A DNA stretch of 64,000 bases, from positions 4,391-68,390 of the forward strand of contig CAJULM010000013.1 of assembly GCA_910587285.1 (NCBI GenBank), written 5' to 3'. The notes under the pieces are model-generated. The model was not told where the DNA came from and made no database searches. It was given only the letters and a program-made list of their open reading frames with translations. Within the stretch, counting starts at the first letter, position 1, and every line of letters starts with the position of its first letter. The stretch comes from an uncultured Oscillospiraceae bacterium. Its GTDB lineage: Bacteria; Bacillota; Clostridia; Oscillospirales; Oscillospiraceae. The translations under genes and the position numbers were made by a program. This document shows, piece after piece, positions 24,891-34,900 of this stretch.

Positions 24891-26204
24891 ATGCTGACGG
24901 GCAAAAACAGCGAGGAAAAAATCTGGAACTATTTAAAGGCCCAGGGCCTGACGGACGCCGGCGCGGCGGGGTTGATGGGCAACCTCCAGGCGGAGAGCGG
25001 GCTGAACCCACAGAACCTCCAAAACAGCTTTGAGAAAAAGCTGGGGTATACGGACGCCTCCTATACGGCGGCGGTGGACAGCGGGGTCTACGCCAATTTC
25101 GCCAAGGACTGCGCCGGGTATGGGCTGGCCCAGTGGACCCATTCCAGCCGCAAGGCGGCGCTGCTGACCTGTGTCAAAAAACGTGGCGCGTCCATCGGGG
25201 ACCTGGAAATGCAGCTGGACTTTCTAATGCAGGAGTTGGCCGGGAGCTTCCGGGGCGTGCTGGCCACGCTGAAGGCCGCGGCCACGGTGCGGGAGGCGTC
25301 GGACGCGGTGCTGCTCCAGTTCGAGCGGCCCGCCAATCAGAGCAAAGAAAACTGCGCCCGCCGGGCGCAGCTGGGGCAAATGCTTTTTGACTTATACGCA
25401 GGAGGTGAAAATGCTAAAATGGAAATCTTGATGACGGCGGCGCAGCTGTGCGCCAAGGCGCTGGACATCGCGGAGCACTACAAAACCAGCTATATGCTGG
25501 GGCCGTGGGGCTGGCCCGCCAACGACAGGATGATTACCAGGGCCACCACCCAGGGTGGCAACGCCCAGACCAACAAGCAGTGGCTGGCCAAGGCCACCGC
25601 GATCAAAGGCAGGGGCTTTATCTTTGACTGCGTGGGGCTCATCAAGGGCATTTTGTGGGGCTGGTGCGGCGACCTGTCCCGGACCTACGGCGGGGCGGGG
25701 TACGCCTGCAACGGTGTGCCCGACTACGACGCGAAAAAGATGATTGACTGCTGCCGGGAGGTGTCCGCCGATTTTGCCAAGATTGTCCCCGGCGAGGCGG
25801 TGTGGATGGACGGCCACATCGGGGTGTATGTGGGCGGCGGCGTGGTGGTGGAGGCCACGCCCAAGTGGCTGGGCGGGGTGCAGCGGTCCACCTGCTCGAA
25901 TGTCTCCGCAAAGCTCATCCCCGGCACCGCGGGGACCCGCAGATGGACCAAGCACGGCAGGCTGCCGTGGGTGGATTACTCCAAAATTGAGGACAAAGAG
26001 GAGGACGACGAGATGAAATACTATCAGAAGCTGAAGGACGTTCCGGCCAGCTATCAGCCCACCATCCGTAAGCTGATGGAGCGCGGATGGCTAAAGGGCC
26101 GGAGCGACCCCGACCCCAACCGGCTGGACGACAACGTGCTGGACGTGTCGGAGGACTACTGCCGGGTTATGGCTACGCTGGATGCGGCGAAGAAGCTGGA
26201 CTAA
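24891..26204 (+). CDS. Multidomain endolysin (tail-lysozyme-like plus NlpC/P60-like)
   Basis: 437 residues. Residues 8-165 are a phage tail-tip lysozyme-like domain (LTDAGAAGLMGNLQAESGLNP ... GYGLAQWTHSSRK in pieces). Residues about 185-345 are a CHAP/NlpC-P60-type peptidase (cysteine in FIFDCVGLIKG, histidine in WMDGHIGVYVG). A C-terminal ~60-residue helical part follows an acidic linker (KEEDDEMKYYQKL). It degrades peptidoglycan for release. Its N-terminal domain closely resembles that of the endolysin of the second element (46014-47345). Confidence 0.9.
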   Translation: MLTGKNSEEKIWNYLKAQGLTDAGAAGLMGNLQAESGLNPQNLQNSFEKKLGYTDASYTAAVDSGVYANFAKDCAGYGLAQWTHSSRKAALLTCVKKRGASIGDLEMQLDFLMQELAGSFRGVLATLKAAATVREASDAVLLQFERPANQSKENCARRAQLGQMLFDLYAGGENAKMEILMTAAQLCAKALDIAEHYKTSYMLGPWGWPANDRMITRATTQGGNAQTNKQWLAKATAIKGRGFIFDCVGLIKGILWGWCGDLSRTYGGAGYACNGVPDYDAKKMIDCCREVSADFAKIVPGEAVWMDGHIGVYVGGGVVVEATPKWLGGVQRSTCSNVSAKLIPGTAGTRRWTKHGRLPWVDYSKIEDKEEDDEMKYYQKLKDVPASYQPTIRKLMERGWLKGRSDPDPNRLDDNVLDVSEDYCRVMATLDAAKKLD

Positions 26205-26219
26205 AAGGAGGAGACGACA

Positions 26220-26555
26220 GTGGAAAACCTGATTCAGAATATTCCCGCAGCGGCGGCTATGGTCCTGCCGGTGGTGCTGGTGCTGATGGTGGTGACTAAC
26301 ATCATCGTGGAGGTCCTCAAACGGCTGACCTGGGAGAAGCTGCCGACGAACATCCTGGCCTTCGCGGTGGCTATGGCGCTGACGCTGCTGGCGTTCTTCG
26401 CCGTGTGCCAGATCAGCGGCATCGCAGTCAAATGGTACATGGTGGCCGGCGCTGTCATCCTGGGCGTGTTCGTGGCCTACGCCGCAATGTTTGGCTTTGA
26501 TAAGCTGCGGCAGACGCTGGAACAGATCAAGGGCATCCAAGAAAAGAAGCAGTGA
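26220..26555 (+). CDS. Holin-like membrane protein
   Basis: 111 residues, GTG start after AAAGGAGGAGACGACA. Three hydrophobic helices (about residues 10-30, 42-62, 70-90) and a charged C-terminal tail ending GIQEKKQ, the usual holin layout. It is the last gene of the prophage late operon. Confidence 0.75.
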   Translation: MENLIQNIPAAAAMVLPVVLVLMVVTNIIVEVLKRLTWEKLPTNILAFAVAMALTLLAFFAVCQISGIAVKWYMVAGAVILGVFVAYAAMFGFDKLRQTLEQIKGIQEKKQ

Positions 26556-26568
26556 CCGATTCGGTCAA

Positions 26569-26605
26569 AGACCCCCGTCACGTACACCGTGGCGGGGGGT
26601 TTTTG
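26569..26605 (+). terminator. Late-operon terminator
   Basis: CCCCCGTCACG and its GC-rich complement GTGGCGGGGG form a strong stem followed by TTTTTG. A palindrome TGACCGATTCGGTCA precedes it. It ends the plus-strand phage operon. Confidence 0.85.
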
Positions 26606-26681
26606 TTGCGCAATGACGAAAATATGCTATAATGCTTTTGTCGAGCAGAGCATAACGAGGTGGCGCGCCTTATTTATATAG
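26606..26681 (+). promoter_or_regulatory. Promoter at prophage right border
   Basis: TTGCGC, 16-nt spacer and TATAAT (to about 26633) point rightward into the host gene at 26.75 kb. Downstream, GGTGGCGCGCC and AGGGCGCG flank an AT-rich core at 26661-26687. The prophage-host junction probably lies here. Confidence 0.5.
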
Positions 26682-26750
26682 GGCGCGATATCTTACGATA
26701 AAGACTGTGTAGAGGACCTGCGACTCTACCCCACCGTCAGCTCTCAGGCT

Positions 26751-27440
26751 GTGATTGACCGGGCCATCAGTTTAAAGGCCGGGCAGGCCGAGCTGCTGTA
26801 CGCTTACATCGACGTGGAGCCTGTGGGCTTCAACCGGGGCTTTTTCACCGTAGACGTGCGCTATTTCTACCGTGTGACTGCCGACGCCTTTGTGGGCGCC
26901 GCTCGACCGGTGTCCATCTGTGGGCTGGCGGTGTTTGACAAGCGGGCCATTCTGTTTGGAAGCGAAGGCTCCGCGAAGGTGTTTTCCTCGAACAGCAGGG
27001 TGGACGACCTGGACGAGCAGAACCTGATGAGCACGAATCTGCCCATCGCAGTGGTCAATACCGTAGACCCCATTATCCTGAGTATGCGCCTGTCCGACCC
27101 CTGCGAGGGGCCGGTGTGCCCCTGCGGCGATGCGGCGGAGGTGCCTGCGGGCATTGCGGGCTGCTTCCCCGGGGAGCTGAACATGAGCGGCGAGGGCCGT
27201 CGGGTGTATGTCACCCTGGGCCAGTTCTCCATCATCCGCCTGGAGCGGGACAGCCAGCTGCTCATTCCCGCCTACGACTACTGTATGCCCAGCAAGGAGT
27301 GCAGCGCCGGCGGCGGCGAGGAGGATCCCTGCGCCATCTTCCGCCAGGTGCAGTTCCCCATGGAGGAGTTCTTCCCGCCCAACACCATTGCGCCTCCGGA
27401 GGGCTATCAGGAGACCAAAAACTACTGTACCTGTGGATAA
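26751..27440 (+). CDS. Conserved-looking cysteine-containing host protein, probably 5'-truncated
   Basis: 229 residues from the GTG at 26751, which lacks a ribosome site. The same frame is open and looks coding back to a stop at 26679-26681 (ISYDKDCVEDLRLYPTVSS precedes the GTG). The natural N-terminus therefore appears lost where the prophage ends. The protein has beta-rich segments (LLYAYIDVEPVGFNRGFF, FYRVTADAFVG) and cysteine clusters (PCEGPVCPCG, YCMPSKEC, NYCTCG) but no family I can name. A hairpin terminator follows. Integration into the 5' end of this gene would be reversible if prophage excision restores it. Confidence 0.6.
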   Translation: MIDRAISLKAGQAELLYAYIDVEPVGFNRGFFTVDVRYFYRVTADAFVGAARPVSICGLAVFDKRAILFGSEGSAKVFSSNSRVDDLDEQNLMSTNLPIAVVNTVDPIILSMRLSDPCEGPVCPCGDAAEVPAGIAGCFPGELNMSGEGRRVYVTLGQFSIIRLERDSQLLIPAYDYCMPSKECSAGGGEEDPCAIFRQVQFPMEEFFPPNTIAPPEGYQETKNYCTCG

Positions 27441-27447
27441 TTCACGG

Positions 27448-27480
27448 GAGCGGGACGGCTTATCCGTCCCGCTCTTTAAT
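27448..27480 (+). terminator. Rho-independent terminator
   Basis: GAGCGGGACGG and CCGTCCCGCTC form an 11-bp stem with loop CTTAT, followed by TTTAATTTTT. Confidence 0.9.
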
Positions 27481-27558
27481 TTTTCATGAAGGCTATTCTC
27501 TTTTTCGCCAAAACGTGGTAAAATAACAAAATATTAAGACCGCTGGGAGGGTCCTGCT

Positions 27559-28530
27559 ATGGATTGGAACAAGCTGTATGACCGCCTGAAGGCGAGGGCC
27601 CCGGCCCTGGAATTGCGCCGGGAGGAACCCATGTCCCGCCACACCTCCTTCCAGGTGGGCGGACCTGCGCCCATTATGGCCCTGCCCAAAAACGAGGACG
27701 AGGTGCAGCAGGTCCTGTCCGTGGCCGCGCTGGAGTTTGGCGTCAAGCCCTTCTTCATGGGCAGAGGCACCAACCTGCTGGTGTCCGATGCGGGGGCGGA
27801 CCTGCTGGTGATAAAAGCCTACGATGGCCTGAACCGGCTGGAGCTGCTGCCCGAAGGAGAGTGGCCCGGGCACCGTACCATCACCGCCGGGAGCGGCGTA
27901 TCCCTGGCGCGGCTGGCCGGCTTTGCTCTGGAGTGCGGTCTCACCGGGTTGGAGTTCGCCCAGGGCATCCCCGGCAGCGTGGGGGGCGGCGTGTACATGA
28001 ACGCCGGAGCCTACGGCGGGGAACTGGGGCAGGTGATCTCCAGCGTGTCCTGCGTGAGCTGTCCCTCCGAGGAAGATGTGCGGGAGTACATCAACCCTCA
28101 ATTCTCATACCGCCACAGCCAGTTCCAGGGGCAGGACGACTTTATTCTGCGGGCGAGCTTCTCGCTGAAACCGGGCGACCCCGCCGAAATCCGCGCGAAA
28201 ATGGACGACTTTTCCCAGCGCCGCCGGGAAAAGCAGCCCCTGGAATACCCCAGCGCGGGCAGCACCTTCAAGCGCCCCACCCCGGTGGACGGGAAGCCCG
28301 TCTACGCCGCGGCCCTCATTGACCAGTGCGGGCTGAAGGGGATCGCCGTGGGCGGGGCCCAGGTGTCGGAGAAGCACGCGGGCTTTATCGTCAACTGCGG
28401 CGGGGCCACCTGTGATGATATTGTAACGCTGATGGCCCAGGTGCGGGAGCGGGTGTTCCGGGAGACGGGCGTCACCCTGGAGCCTGAGGTGCGTTATTTG
28501 GGGAAGGAGGGAGAACAGTGGAATTTCTGA
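27559..28530 (+). CDS. murB: UDP-N-acetylenolpyruvoylglucosamine reductase
   Basis: 323 residues. Cytoplasmic flavoenzyme that reduces UDP-GlcNAc-enolpyruvate with NADPH to UDP-MurNAc. Seen: FAD-binding motifs SRHTSFQVGGPA, FFMGRGTNLLVSD and GLEFAQGIPGSVGGGVYMNAGAYGGE, and the catalytic-region YPSAGSTFKRP serine and AGFIVN strand of type II MurB. Somewhat longer than the usual ~300. It overlaps rapZ by 13 bp, giving the common Clostridial murB-rapZ-yvcK-whiA operon. Confidence 0.97.
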   Translation: MDWNKLYDRLKARAPALELRREEPMSRHTSFQVGGPAPIMALPKNEDEVQQVLSVAALEFGVKPFFMGRGTNLLVSDAGADLLVIKAYDGLNRLELLPEGEWPGHRTITAGSGVSLARLAGFALECGLTGLEFAQGIPGSVGGGVYMNAGAYGGELGQVISSVSCVSCPSEEDVREYINPQFSYRHSQFQGQDDFILRASFSLKPGDPAEIRAKMDDFSQRRREKQPLEYPSAGSTFKRPTPVDGKPVYAAALIDQCGLKGIAVGGAQVSEKHAGFIVNCGGATCDDIVTLMAQVRERVFRETGVTLEPEVRYLGKEGEQWNF

Positions 28531-29381
28531 TTGTGTCCGGCCTGTCCGGGGCGGGCAAGTCCACCGTCATGTCCATCTTGGAGGACAGCGGCTATTTCTG
28601 CGTGGACAATCTGCCCCCGGTGCTCATCCCCAAATTCGCCGAGCTGTGCATGGCGGGCACCGGGGCCTATGAGCAGGTGGCCATGGTGTGCGACATCCGG
28701 GGCGGAGAGAACTTCGACGGTTTATTCGAGGCGATGGATTCCCTGAAGGCCATGCAGTTCCAGTATAAGGTATTGTTTGTGGACGCGGACGACGCCTCCA
28801 TCATCAAGCGATATAAGGAGACCCGGCGCAGCCATCCCCTCATGGGGGAGGCGGGCAGCCTGTCCCGGGCGGTGGAGCGGGAGCGGACGGCGATGGAGCC
28901 GGTGCGCGCCCACGCGGATTTCGTCATCACCACCACCTCGCTGCCGGTGCGCAAGCTGCGGGGGCAGGTGCTGGATATGTTCGCACCCAACCGAAAGAGT
29001 GTGAATGAAATGAGCGTCACCGTCACCTCCTTTGGGTTCAAATACGGCCTGCCGCTGGAGGCGGACCTGGTATTTGACGTGCGTTTTCTGCCAAACCCCT
29101 TCTATATTGAGGAGCTGCGGCCCCAGACAGGGCTGGACAAGGGAGTGGCGGACTATGTATTTGCAAACCCCACCGCCCAGGAGCTGCTGGAGCGGCTGCG
29201 GGGGCTGATGGATTTTCTGCTGCCTCATTTCGTAGAGGAGGGCAAGAGCGCCCTGGTGATCGCCATCGGCTGCACAGGGGGCCGGCACCGCTCGGTGGCG
29301 GTGACTCACGCACTGTGCGAGTACATTCAGGGCTTGGGCTATGCCGCCGGTGAAACCCACCGGGACATGACGAGGGCGTAA
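28518..29381 (+). CDS. rapZ: RNase adapter / nucleotide-binding protein RapZ (YvcJ)
   Basis: 287 residues, typical length, GTG start. Seen: Walker A GLSGAGKSTVMS at the N-terminus, the D(N)LPPVLIP segment, and the C-terminal domain with CTGGRHRSVAVTHAL. In E. coli RapZ controls glmS through small RNAs; in B. subtilis YvcJ is a nucleotide-binding protein affecting competence. Separated from yvcK by 1 bp. Confidence 0.97.
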   Translation: MEFLIVSGLSGAGKSTVMSILEDSGYFCVDNLPPVLIPKFAELCMAGTGAYEQVAMVCDIRGGENFDGLFEAMDSLKAMQFQYKVLFVDADDASIIKRYKETRRSHPLMGEAGSLSRAVERERTAMEPVRAHADFVITTTSLPVRKLRGQVLDMFAPNRKSVNEMSVTVTSFGFKYGLPLEADLVFDVRFLPNPFYIEELRPQTGLDKGVADYVFANPTAQELLERLRGLMDFLLPHFVEEGKSALVIAIGCTGGRHRSVAVTHALCEYIQGLGYAAGETHRDMTRA

Positions 29382-29382
29382 T

Positions 29383-30381
29383 ATGGGAGAATTGAAGCTG
29401 CGCAAGGGCCCCGCCATTGTGGCCCTGGGCGGCGGCCACGGGCTGTCCGCCATTTTGCGGGGACTGAAGCTGTACACCGACGACCTCACCGCCATTGTCA
29501 CCGTGGCCGACGACGGCGGCGGCTCGGGCGTGCTGCGGGAGGACCTGGGGATGCCTCCGCCGGGGGACATCCGCAACTGCATGGAGGCGCTGGCGGACAC
29601 AGAGTCGCTGATGCAGCAACTGCTGGCGTACCGCTTTCCAGACGGGCGGCTGGCGGGGCAGGCCTTTGGCAACCTGCTGCTGGCCGCGCTGGCCGGCATT
29701 TCCGATTCCTTTGACCAGGCGGTGGCTCGGATGAGCCAGGTGCTGGCCATCTCCGGGCGCATTTTGCCCGTGACCAACGCCAATGTTCAGCTGGAGGCGG
29801 CCTTTGAAAACGGCTCCAGCGTTCGGGGGGAATCCCGCATTTCCGCCGCAAAAAAAGAGCAGAACTGCCGCATTCACCACGTGCGCCTGCTGCCGGAGCA
29901 CACCCCAGCCTTGCCTGAGGCGGTGGAGGCCATCCGCAAGGCGGATGTCATTCTTCTGGGGCCGGGGAGCCTGTATACCAGTGTGATTCCCAATCTTTTG
30001 GTGGACGGCATTTCGGAGGCTATTTCGGACAGCGGCGCGCTGAAAATCTATGTGTGCAATATCATGACCCAGGACGGGGAGACGGAGGGGATGACGGCGC
30101 AGGACCACGTGGCCGCCCTTTTGGAGCACGGCGGGCCGAGGCTGGTGGACTTGTGCCTGTGCAATTCCGACCCCATTGGTCCGGCGCTGCTGGAGCGTTA
30201 CTCTGCCGAGGACGCGGAGCCCATGCGGGTGGACCGGCGGGAGATGGAGCTGCTGGGGGCGGAGGTGGTGTTCCGGCCGCTGATGGATTTGGACTGCGGT
30301 TATGCCCGCCACTCCGGGGTGAAGGTGGCCCGGGCAGTGGTGGAGCTTTACCAGCAGCGGGCGGATACCAAAATTTTTTGA
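29383..30381 (+). CDS. yvcK: Gluconeogenesis factor YvcK
   Basis: 332 residues of the CofD-like 2-phospho-L-lactate transferase superfamily. Seen: IVALGGGHGLSAILRGL, TAIVTVADDGGGSGVLRE, PPGDIRNCMEAL and ADVILLGPGSLYTSVIPNLLV. In B. subtilis YvcK binds UDP-sugars and is needed for growth on gluconeogenic carbon and for cell shape. Confidence 0.97.
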   Translation: MGELKLRKGPAIVALGGGHGLSAILRGLKLYTDDLTAIVTVADDGGGSGVLREDLGMPPPGDIRNCMEALADTESLMQQLLAYRFPDGRLAGQAFGNLLLAALAGISDSFDQAVARMSQVLAISGRILPVTNANVQLEAAFENGSSVRGESRISAAKKEQNCRIHHVRLLPEHTPALPEAVEAIRKADVILLGPGSLYTSVIPNLLVDGISEAISDSGALKIYVCNIMTQDGETEGMTAQDHVAALLEHGGPRLVDLCLCNSDPIGPALLERYSAEDAEPMRVDRREMELLGAEVVFRPLMDLDCGYARHSGVKVARAVVELYQQRADTKIF

Positions 30382-30404
30382 TTGATGGAAAGGAGGAGGG
30401 GGCC

Positions 30405-31337
30405 GTGGCCTTTTCTGCCAATGTGAAGCAGGAGCTGTGCCGGCAGCGGGTGGGCCGCCGGTGCTGCGCCCAGGCGGAGGCCTACGGCATTCTCTTGTTT
30501 TGCAGTATATTTCACACGCGCCAGGCCCGGATTGTCACCGAGTGCTCCGCGCTGAAGGAGCGGCTGCCCGTCCTGTTCCACAGGGCATTTCAGGTATCCT
30601 TCGACCAGCTCCCGGAGACGGGGGAGGGAAAGGGAGCTTTTTTGATTGAGGAGCCAGGCAAGCTGAAGGCTGTTTTCGATGCGTTTGACCTGGAGTGGGA
30701 CAGCTCGGTGTCCCTGCACATCAACTTAGCCCGGCTGGAGGAGGAGCACTGCCGTACCGCCTTTCTTCGGGGGGTGTTTTTGGCAGGGGGGTCGGTGACA
30801 GACCCCATGAAGGGCTACCACCTGGAGATGGCCACCTCCCACTACCACGTGGGGAGGGAGCTGCCCGCCCTGCTGCGGGAGGCGGGCTTCGAGCCGAAGG
30901 AGACGGACCGGAAGGGGAACCGGGTAATCTACTTCAAGCAGAGCGACCACATCGAGGACTACTTGACCTTTTTAGGCGCGCCGGTGTCCGCCATGGAGGT
31001 GATGGCGGCGAAAATCGAGCGGGACCTGCGGGGGAGCGTCAACCGCCAGGTAAACTGCGACAGCGCAAACCTGGACAAAACTGTGGCGGCGGCCCGGGAG
31101 CAGCTGGCGGTGATTGAGCGCTTGCAGGAGGCGGACCGGCTGGACTGCCTGCCGGACAAGCTCAAGGAGGCGGCGCGGCTCAGAATGGAGCACCCGGAGC
31201 TGAATCTGAGCCAGCTGGCGGCGCTGTGCGACCCGCCGGTGAGCAAGTCGGCGCTGAACCACCGGATGCGGAAGCTGGTGGAGCTGGCGGGAAGTGCGGA
31301 GCAGCCGTCTGCAAAGCGTGACAAAGGAGAGGGTTAG
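30405..31337 (+). CDS. whiA: DNA-binding protein WhiA
   Basis: 310 residues from the GTG at 30405, which has AGGAGGAGG 7 nt upstream (a longer frame overlaps yvcK). N-terminal LAGLIDADG-homing-endonuclease-like fold (FLRGVFLAGGSVTDP) without catalytic function, and a C-terminal helix-turn-helix (HPELNLSQLAALCDPPVSKSALNHRMRKL, split). WhiA regulates division and, in Streptomyces, sporulation. Confidence 0.96.
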   Translation: MAFSANVKQELCRQRVGRRCCAQAEAYGILLFCSIFHTRQARIVTECSALKERLPVLFHRAFQVSFDQLPETGEGKGAFLIEEPGKLKAVFDAFDLEWDSSVSLHINLARLEEEHCRTAFLRGVFLAGGSVTDPMKGYHLEMATSHYHVGRELPALLREAGFEPKETDRKGNRVIYFKQSDHIEDYLTFLGAPVSAMEVMAAKIERDLRGSVNRQVNCDSANLDKTVAAAREQLAVIERLQEADRLDCLPDKLKEAARLRMEHPELNLSQLAALCDPPVSKSALNHRMRKLVELAGSAEQPSAKRDKGEG

Positions 31338-31340
31338 GCC

Positions 31341-31916
31341 ATGAGACGGTATGAGCTCCACAGCAGCCTGCCTCCGGCGAAATTGAGGGACAAGCTGGAT
31401 TTGGAAGTCCGGGTACAAAACAGCCTGCACAAGAAGGCGTGTAAGGTGGCTCTGAACTGGAAGAAGGAAAACCGTTTTACGGTCTGCAGGATGAATTATG
31501 GGAGCATTTCCGGGACGTATGGAGCCGTGGGGGCGGAGCACAGGCGGGTTTTTCTGAGCGCCGGCGTGAGCGAGGGCAAATCTGTAGGCTTCTCTCCCGT
31601 GTATTGCGGACAGATTGCCCCTAATGAAGCAGGCAGCGTGATTTCCGGCTACTTCCGGCAGCCCCTATGGGGCTGGGCCGTGATTGTCGGCGGGGTATAT
31701 GGCTTGGGACTTATCTCCTGCGCCGCAGCGGGGCAATATTGGATATATGTGATCGTCCTGATTCTGGGCATCCCGATGCTCCGAGACTTTTTGTTTCCGG
31801 AACGAACAAAAAGCGCCGGAGAGCTGTGGGATGCGCTGGAATGCCTGATAGAAACGGTTGACGGACTTGCGGCGGAAGAATTGAAACAGAAGAAAGACGA
31901 ACAAATTGAGGAGTGA
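31341..31916 (+). CDS. Membrane protein of unknown function
   Basis: 191 residues, 3 bp after whiA. N-terminal ~100 residues are soluble (RVQNSLHKKACKVALNWKKENRF, GAVGAEHRRVFLSAGVSEG), followed by two adjacent transmembrane helices (LWGWAVIVGGVYGLGLISCAA and YWIYVIVLILGIPML) and a cytoplasmic acidic C-terminus. No family recognised. Likely co-transcribed with whiA and dnaE. Confidence 0.75.
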   Translation: MRRYELHSSLPPAKLRDKLDLEVRVQNSLHKKACKVALNWKKENRFTVCRMNYGSISGTYGAVGAEHRRVFLSAGVSEGKSVGFSPVYCGQIAPNEAGSVISGYFRQPLWGWAVIVGGVYGLGLISCAAAGQYWIYVIVLILGIPMLRDFLFPERTKSAGELWDALECLIETVDGLAAEELKQKKDEQIEE

Positions 31917-31921
31917 CCACC

Positions 31922-34900
31922 ATGCCCTTTACCCACTTACATCTCCACACTGAATACTCCCTTCTGGACGGCGCCTGCCGCATTGAGCAGCTGATACAGC
32001 GGGTGAAGGCGCTGGGCCAGTCCGCCGTGGCCATCACCGACCACGGGGTGATGTACGGCGTCATCGACTTCTACCGGGCCTGCAAGGCGGCGGGGGTGAA
32101 GCCTGTCGTCGGATGCGAGGTCTATGTGGCCCCTCGGACCAGGTTTGACCGGGTGCACGAGCTGGACGGCTCCGCCCGGCATTTGGTGCTGCTGTGCCGG
32201 AACGAGCAGGGCTACCGAAATTTGAGCTACATGGTGTCCATGGCCTTTACCGAGGGCTTTTATATCAAGCCCAGGATTGATATGGACCTTTTGCGCCAGC
32301 ACAGCGAGGGACTGATCGCGTTGTCCGCCTGTCTGGCGGGGGAGATTCCCAGGCGGCTGCGGAACGGGGACTACGAGGGGGCAAAGGCCCACGCCCTGGA
32401 AATGCGGGAGCTGTTTGGGGAGGATGGGTACTATCTGGAAATCCAGGACCACAAAATCCCCGAGCAGCAGGTGGTCAACGCGGGGATCATCCGCTTGAGC
32501 CAGGAGACCGGCATCCCCATGGTGGCCACCAACGACTGCCATTACCTCACCCGGGAGGACGCGGAGATGCAGGATGTGCTCATGTGCGTCCAGACGGGGA
32601 AGCTGGTGGAGGACGCCGACCGGATGCGGTTTGAGACGGACGAGTTTTATGTCAAAAGCGAGGAGGAGATGCGCGCCCTCTTTCCCAACTGCCCGGAGGC
32701 CATTGACAACACGCAGAAGATTGTGGACGCGTGCACGGTGGAGTTTGAGTTTGGCACGTATCATCTGCCTGAGTTCAAGCTCCCCCAGGGCTGGAAGGAT
32801 TCCCCGGCCTATCTGCGCCATCTGTGCGAGGAGGGGTTTGCCCGGCGCTATCCCAATGGCGGGGAGAATGAGCGCAGGCAGATGGACTATGAGCTGGGCA
32901 TCATCCAGCAGATGGGCTTTGTGGACTACTTCCTGATTGTGTCCGATTTTATCGGCTATGCCAAACGGCAGGGGATTCCGGTAGGCCCGGGGCGGGGGTC
33001 CGGGGCGGGGTCCATCGTGGCCTACTGCCTGAGCATTACCGATGTGGACCCCATGAAATACAGCCTGATTTTCGAGCGGTTTTTAAATCCTGAGCGGGTG
33101 ACTATGCCTGATTTTGATGTGGATTTCTGCATCCGGCGGAGGCAGGAAGTGATTGACTATGTCTCTCAGAAGTACGGAAAGGACCACGTGGTGCAGATTG
33201 TCACCTTCGGCACCATGAAGGCCAAGGCCGCCATCCGCGACGTGGGGCGGGTGCTCAACTTCCCCTATGCCGAAGTGGATAACATCGCCAAGCAGGTGCC
33301 CTTTGACCCGAAGATGACACTGGATAAGGCGCTGGTGCTGTCCACGAGATTGAGCGATCTGTACAAGGGAGACGAGCGAGTAAAGCGGCTGGTGGACATG
33401 GCCCGGAAGATCGAGGGAATGCCCCGCAACGCCTCGACCCACGCGGCGGGCGTGGTGATCACCAAGCGCCCGGTATACGAGTATGTCCCGCTGGCGACCA
33501 ACGACGGCCAGCCGGTGACGCAGTATACCATGGTCACCATTGAGGAATTGGGCCTGCTGAAAATGGACTTTTTGGGTCTGCGAAACCTGACCATTTTGGA
33601 CGACGCGGTAAAAATGGTACAAAAGACCCAGCCTGGCTTTAAGCTGGAGGATATTCCGGACGACGACCAGGAGGTCTATCAAATGCTGTCCGATGGCCGC
33701 ACCTCCGGCGTGTTCCAGATGGAGTCGGCGGGGATGACCGGCGTGTGCGTTGGGTTGAAGCCCAAAAGCATTGAGGATATCTGCGCCATTATCGCCCTGT
33801 ACCGTCCTGGTCCCATGGAGTCCATTCCCCGGTTTTTGGCCTGCGCCCAGGACCCAAAGCTGGTGGTCTATAAGCATCCGGCGCTGGAATCCATTTTGTC
33901 CAATACCTATGGCTGCATTGTGTACCAGGAGCAGGTCATTGAGATTTTCCGCCGCCTGGCGGGGTATTCTCTGGGGCAGGCGGACCTGGTGCGCCGGGCG
34001 ATGAGCAAGAAAAAGGAAAAAGACGTTCAGCGGGAGCGGACGTTTTTCATCCACGGCGACCCTGAGCGAAATATCGCCGGGTGCGAGGCCAACGGCATCC
34101 CGGCGGCGGTGGCGGAATCCATCTATAATGAGATCAACGATTTCGCCCACTATGCCTTTAATAAATCACATTCCATGGCCTACGCCATTGTGGCCTATCA
34201 GACGGCGTGGTTCAAGTACCGCTATCCCAGGGAGTATATGGCGGCCCTGCTCACTTCGGTGCTGGATTCCCAGGACAAGGTGGCGGAGTATATCGCCGAG
34301 TGCAAGGAGAACGGCATTGCGCTGCTGCCGCCGGACATCAACGAGTCGGGCGCGGCGTTTACCGTGTCGGGAAGCAATATCCGATTTGGGCTGGCGGCGC
34401 TGAAGGGGGTGGGGCTGGGCTTCACCAACGCGGTGCTGGACGAGCGGGAGCGGAGCGGCCCCTTTGCCTCCTTTGCGGAGTTCTGCTCCCGGATGTATGA
34501 GTGCGATTTGAACAAACGGGTGCTGGAAAGCTTGATTCGCTCCGGGTCCTTTGACAGCATGGGCTGCCGCCGTTCCCAACTGCTCAAGGTGTACGAGCAG
34601 GTGGTAGATTCCATCAGCCGGGACCGGCGAAAAAATCTGGAAGGTCAATTTGACCTGTTTGGCGGCGGGGGGGAGACGGCATCGGTGCCGGAGGTGACGC
34701 TTCCCGACATTCCGGAGTTCTCCCGCGGGGAATTGATGGCGATGGAGAAGGAGACCACAGGGCTGTATCTGTCGGGGCATCCCATGGACGAATACCGTAA
34801 ACAGGTTCAGAAATACGGAGCTGTGCCGATTTCTGCGGTGATGACGGCAGACGAGGAAGCCGGTTCTTCTCAATATGGAGACGGAGCGCAGGTTACGCTG

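Noticed and set aside
31341..31916. Prophage or toxin origin for the unknown membrane protein
   Set aside because: It sits tightly between whiA and dnaE with matching composition, so it is treated as host core.
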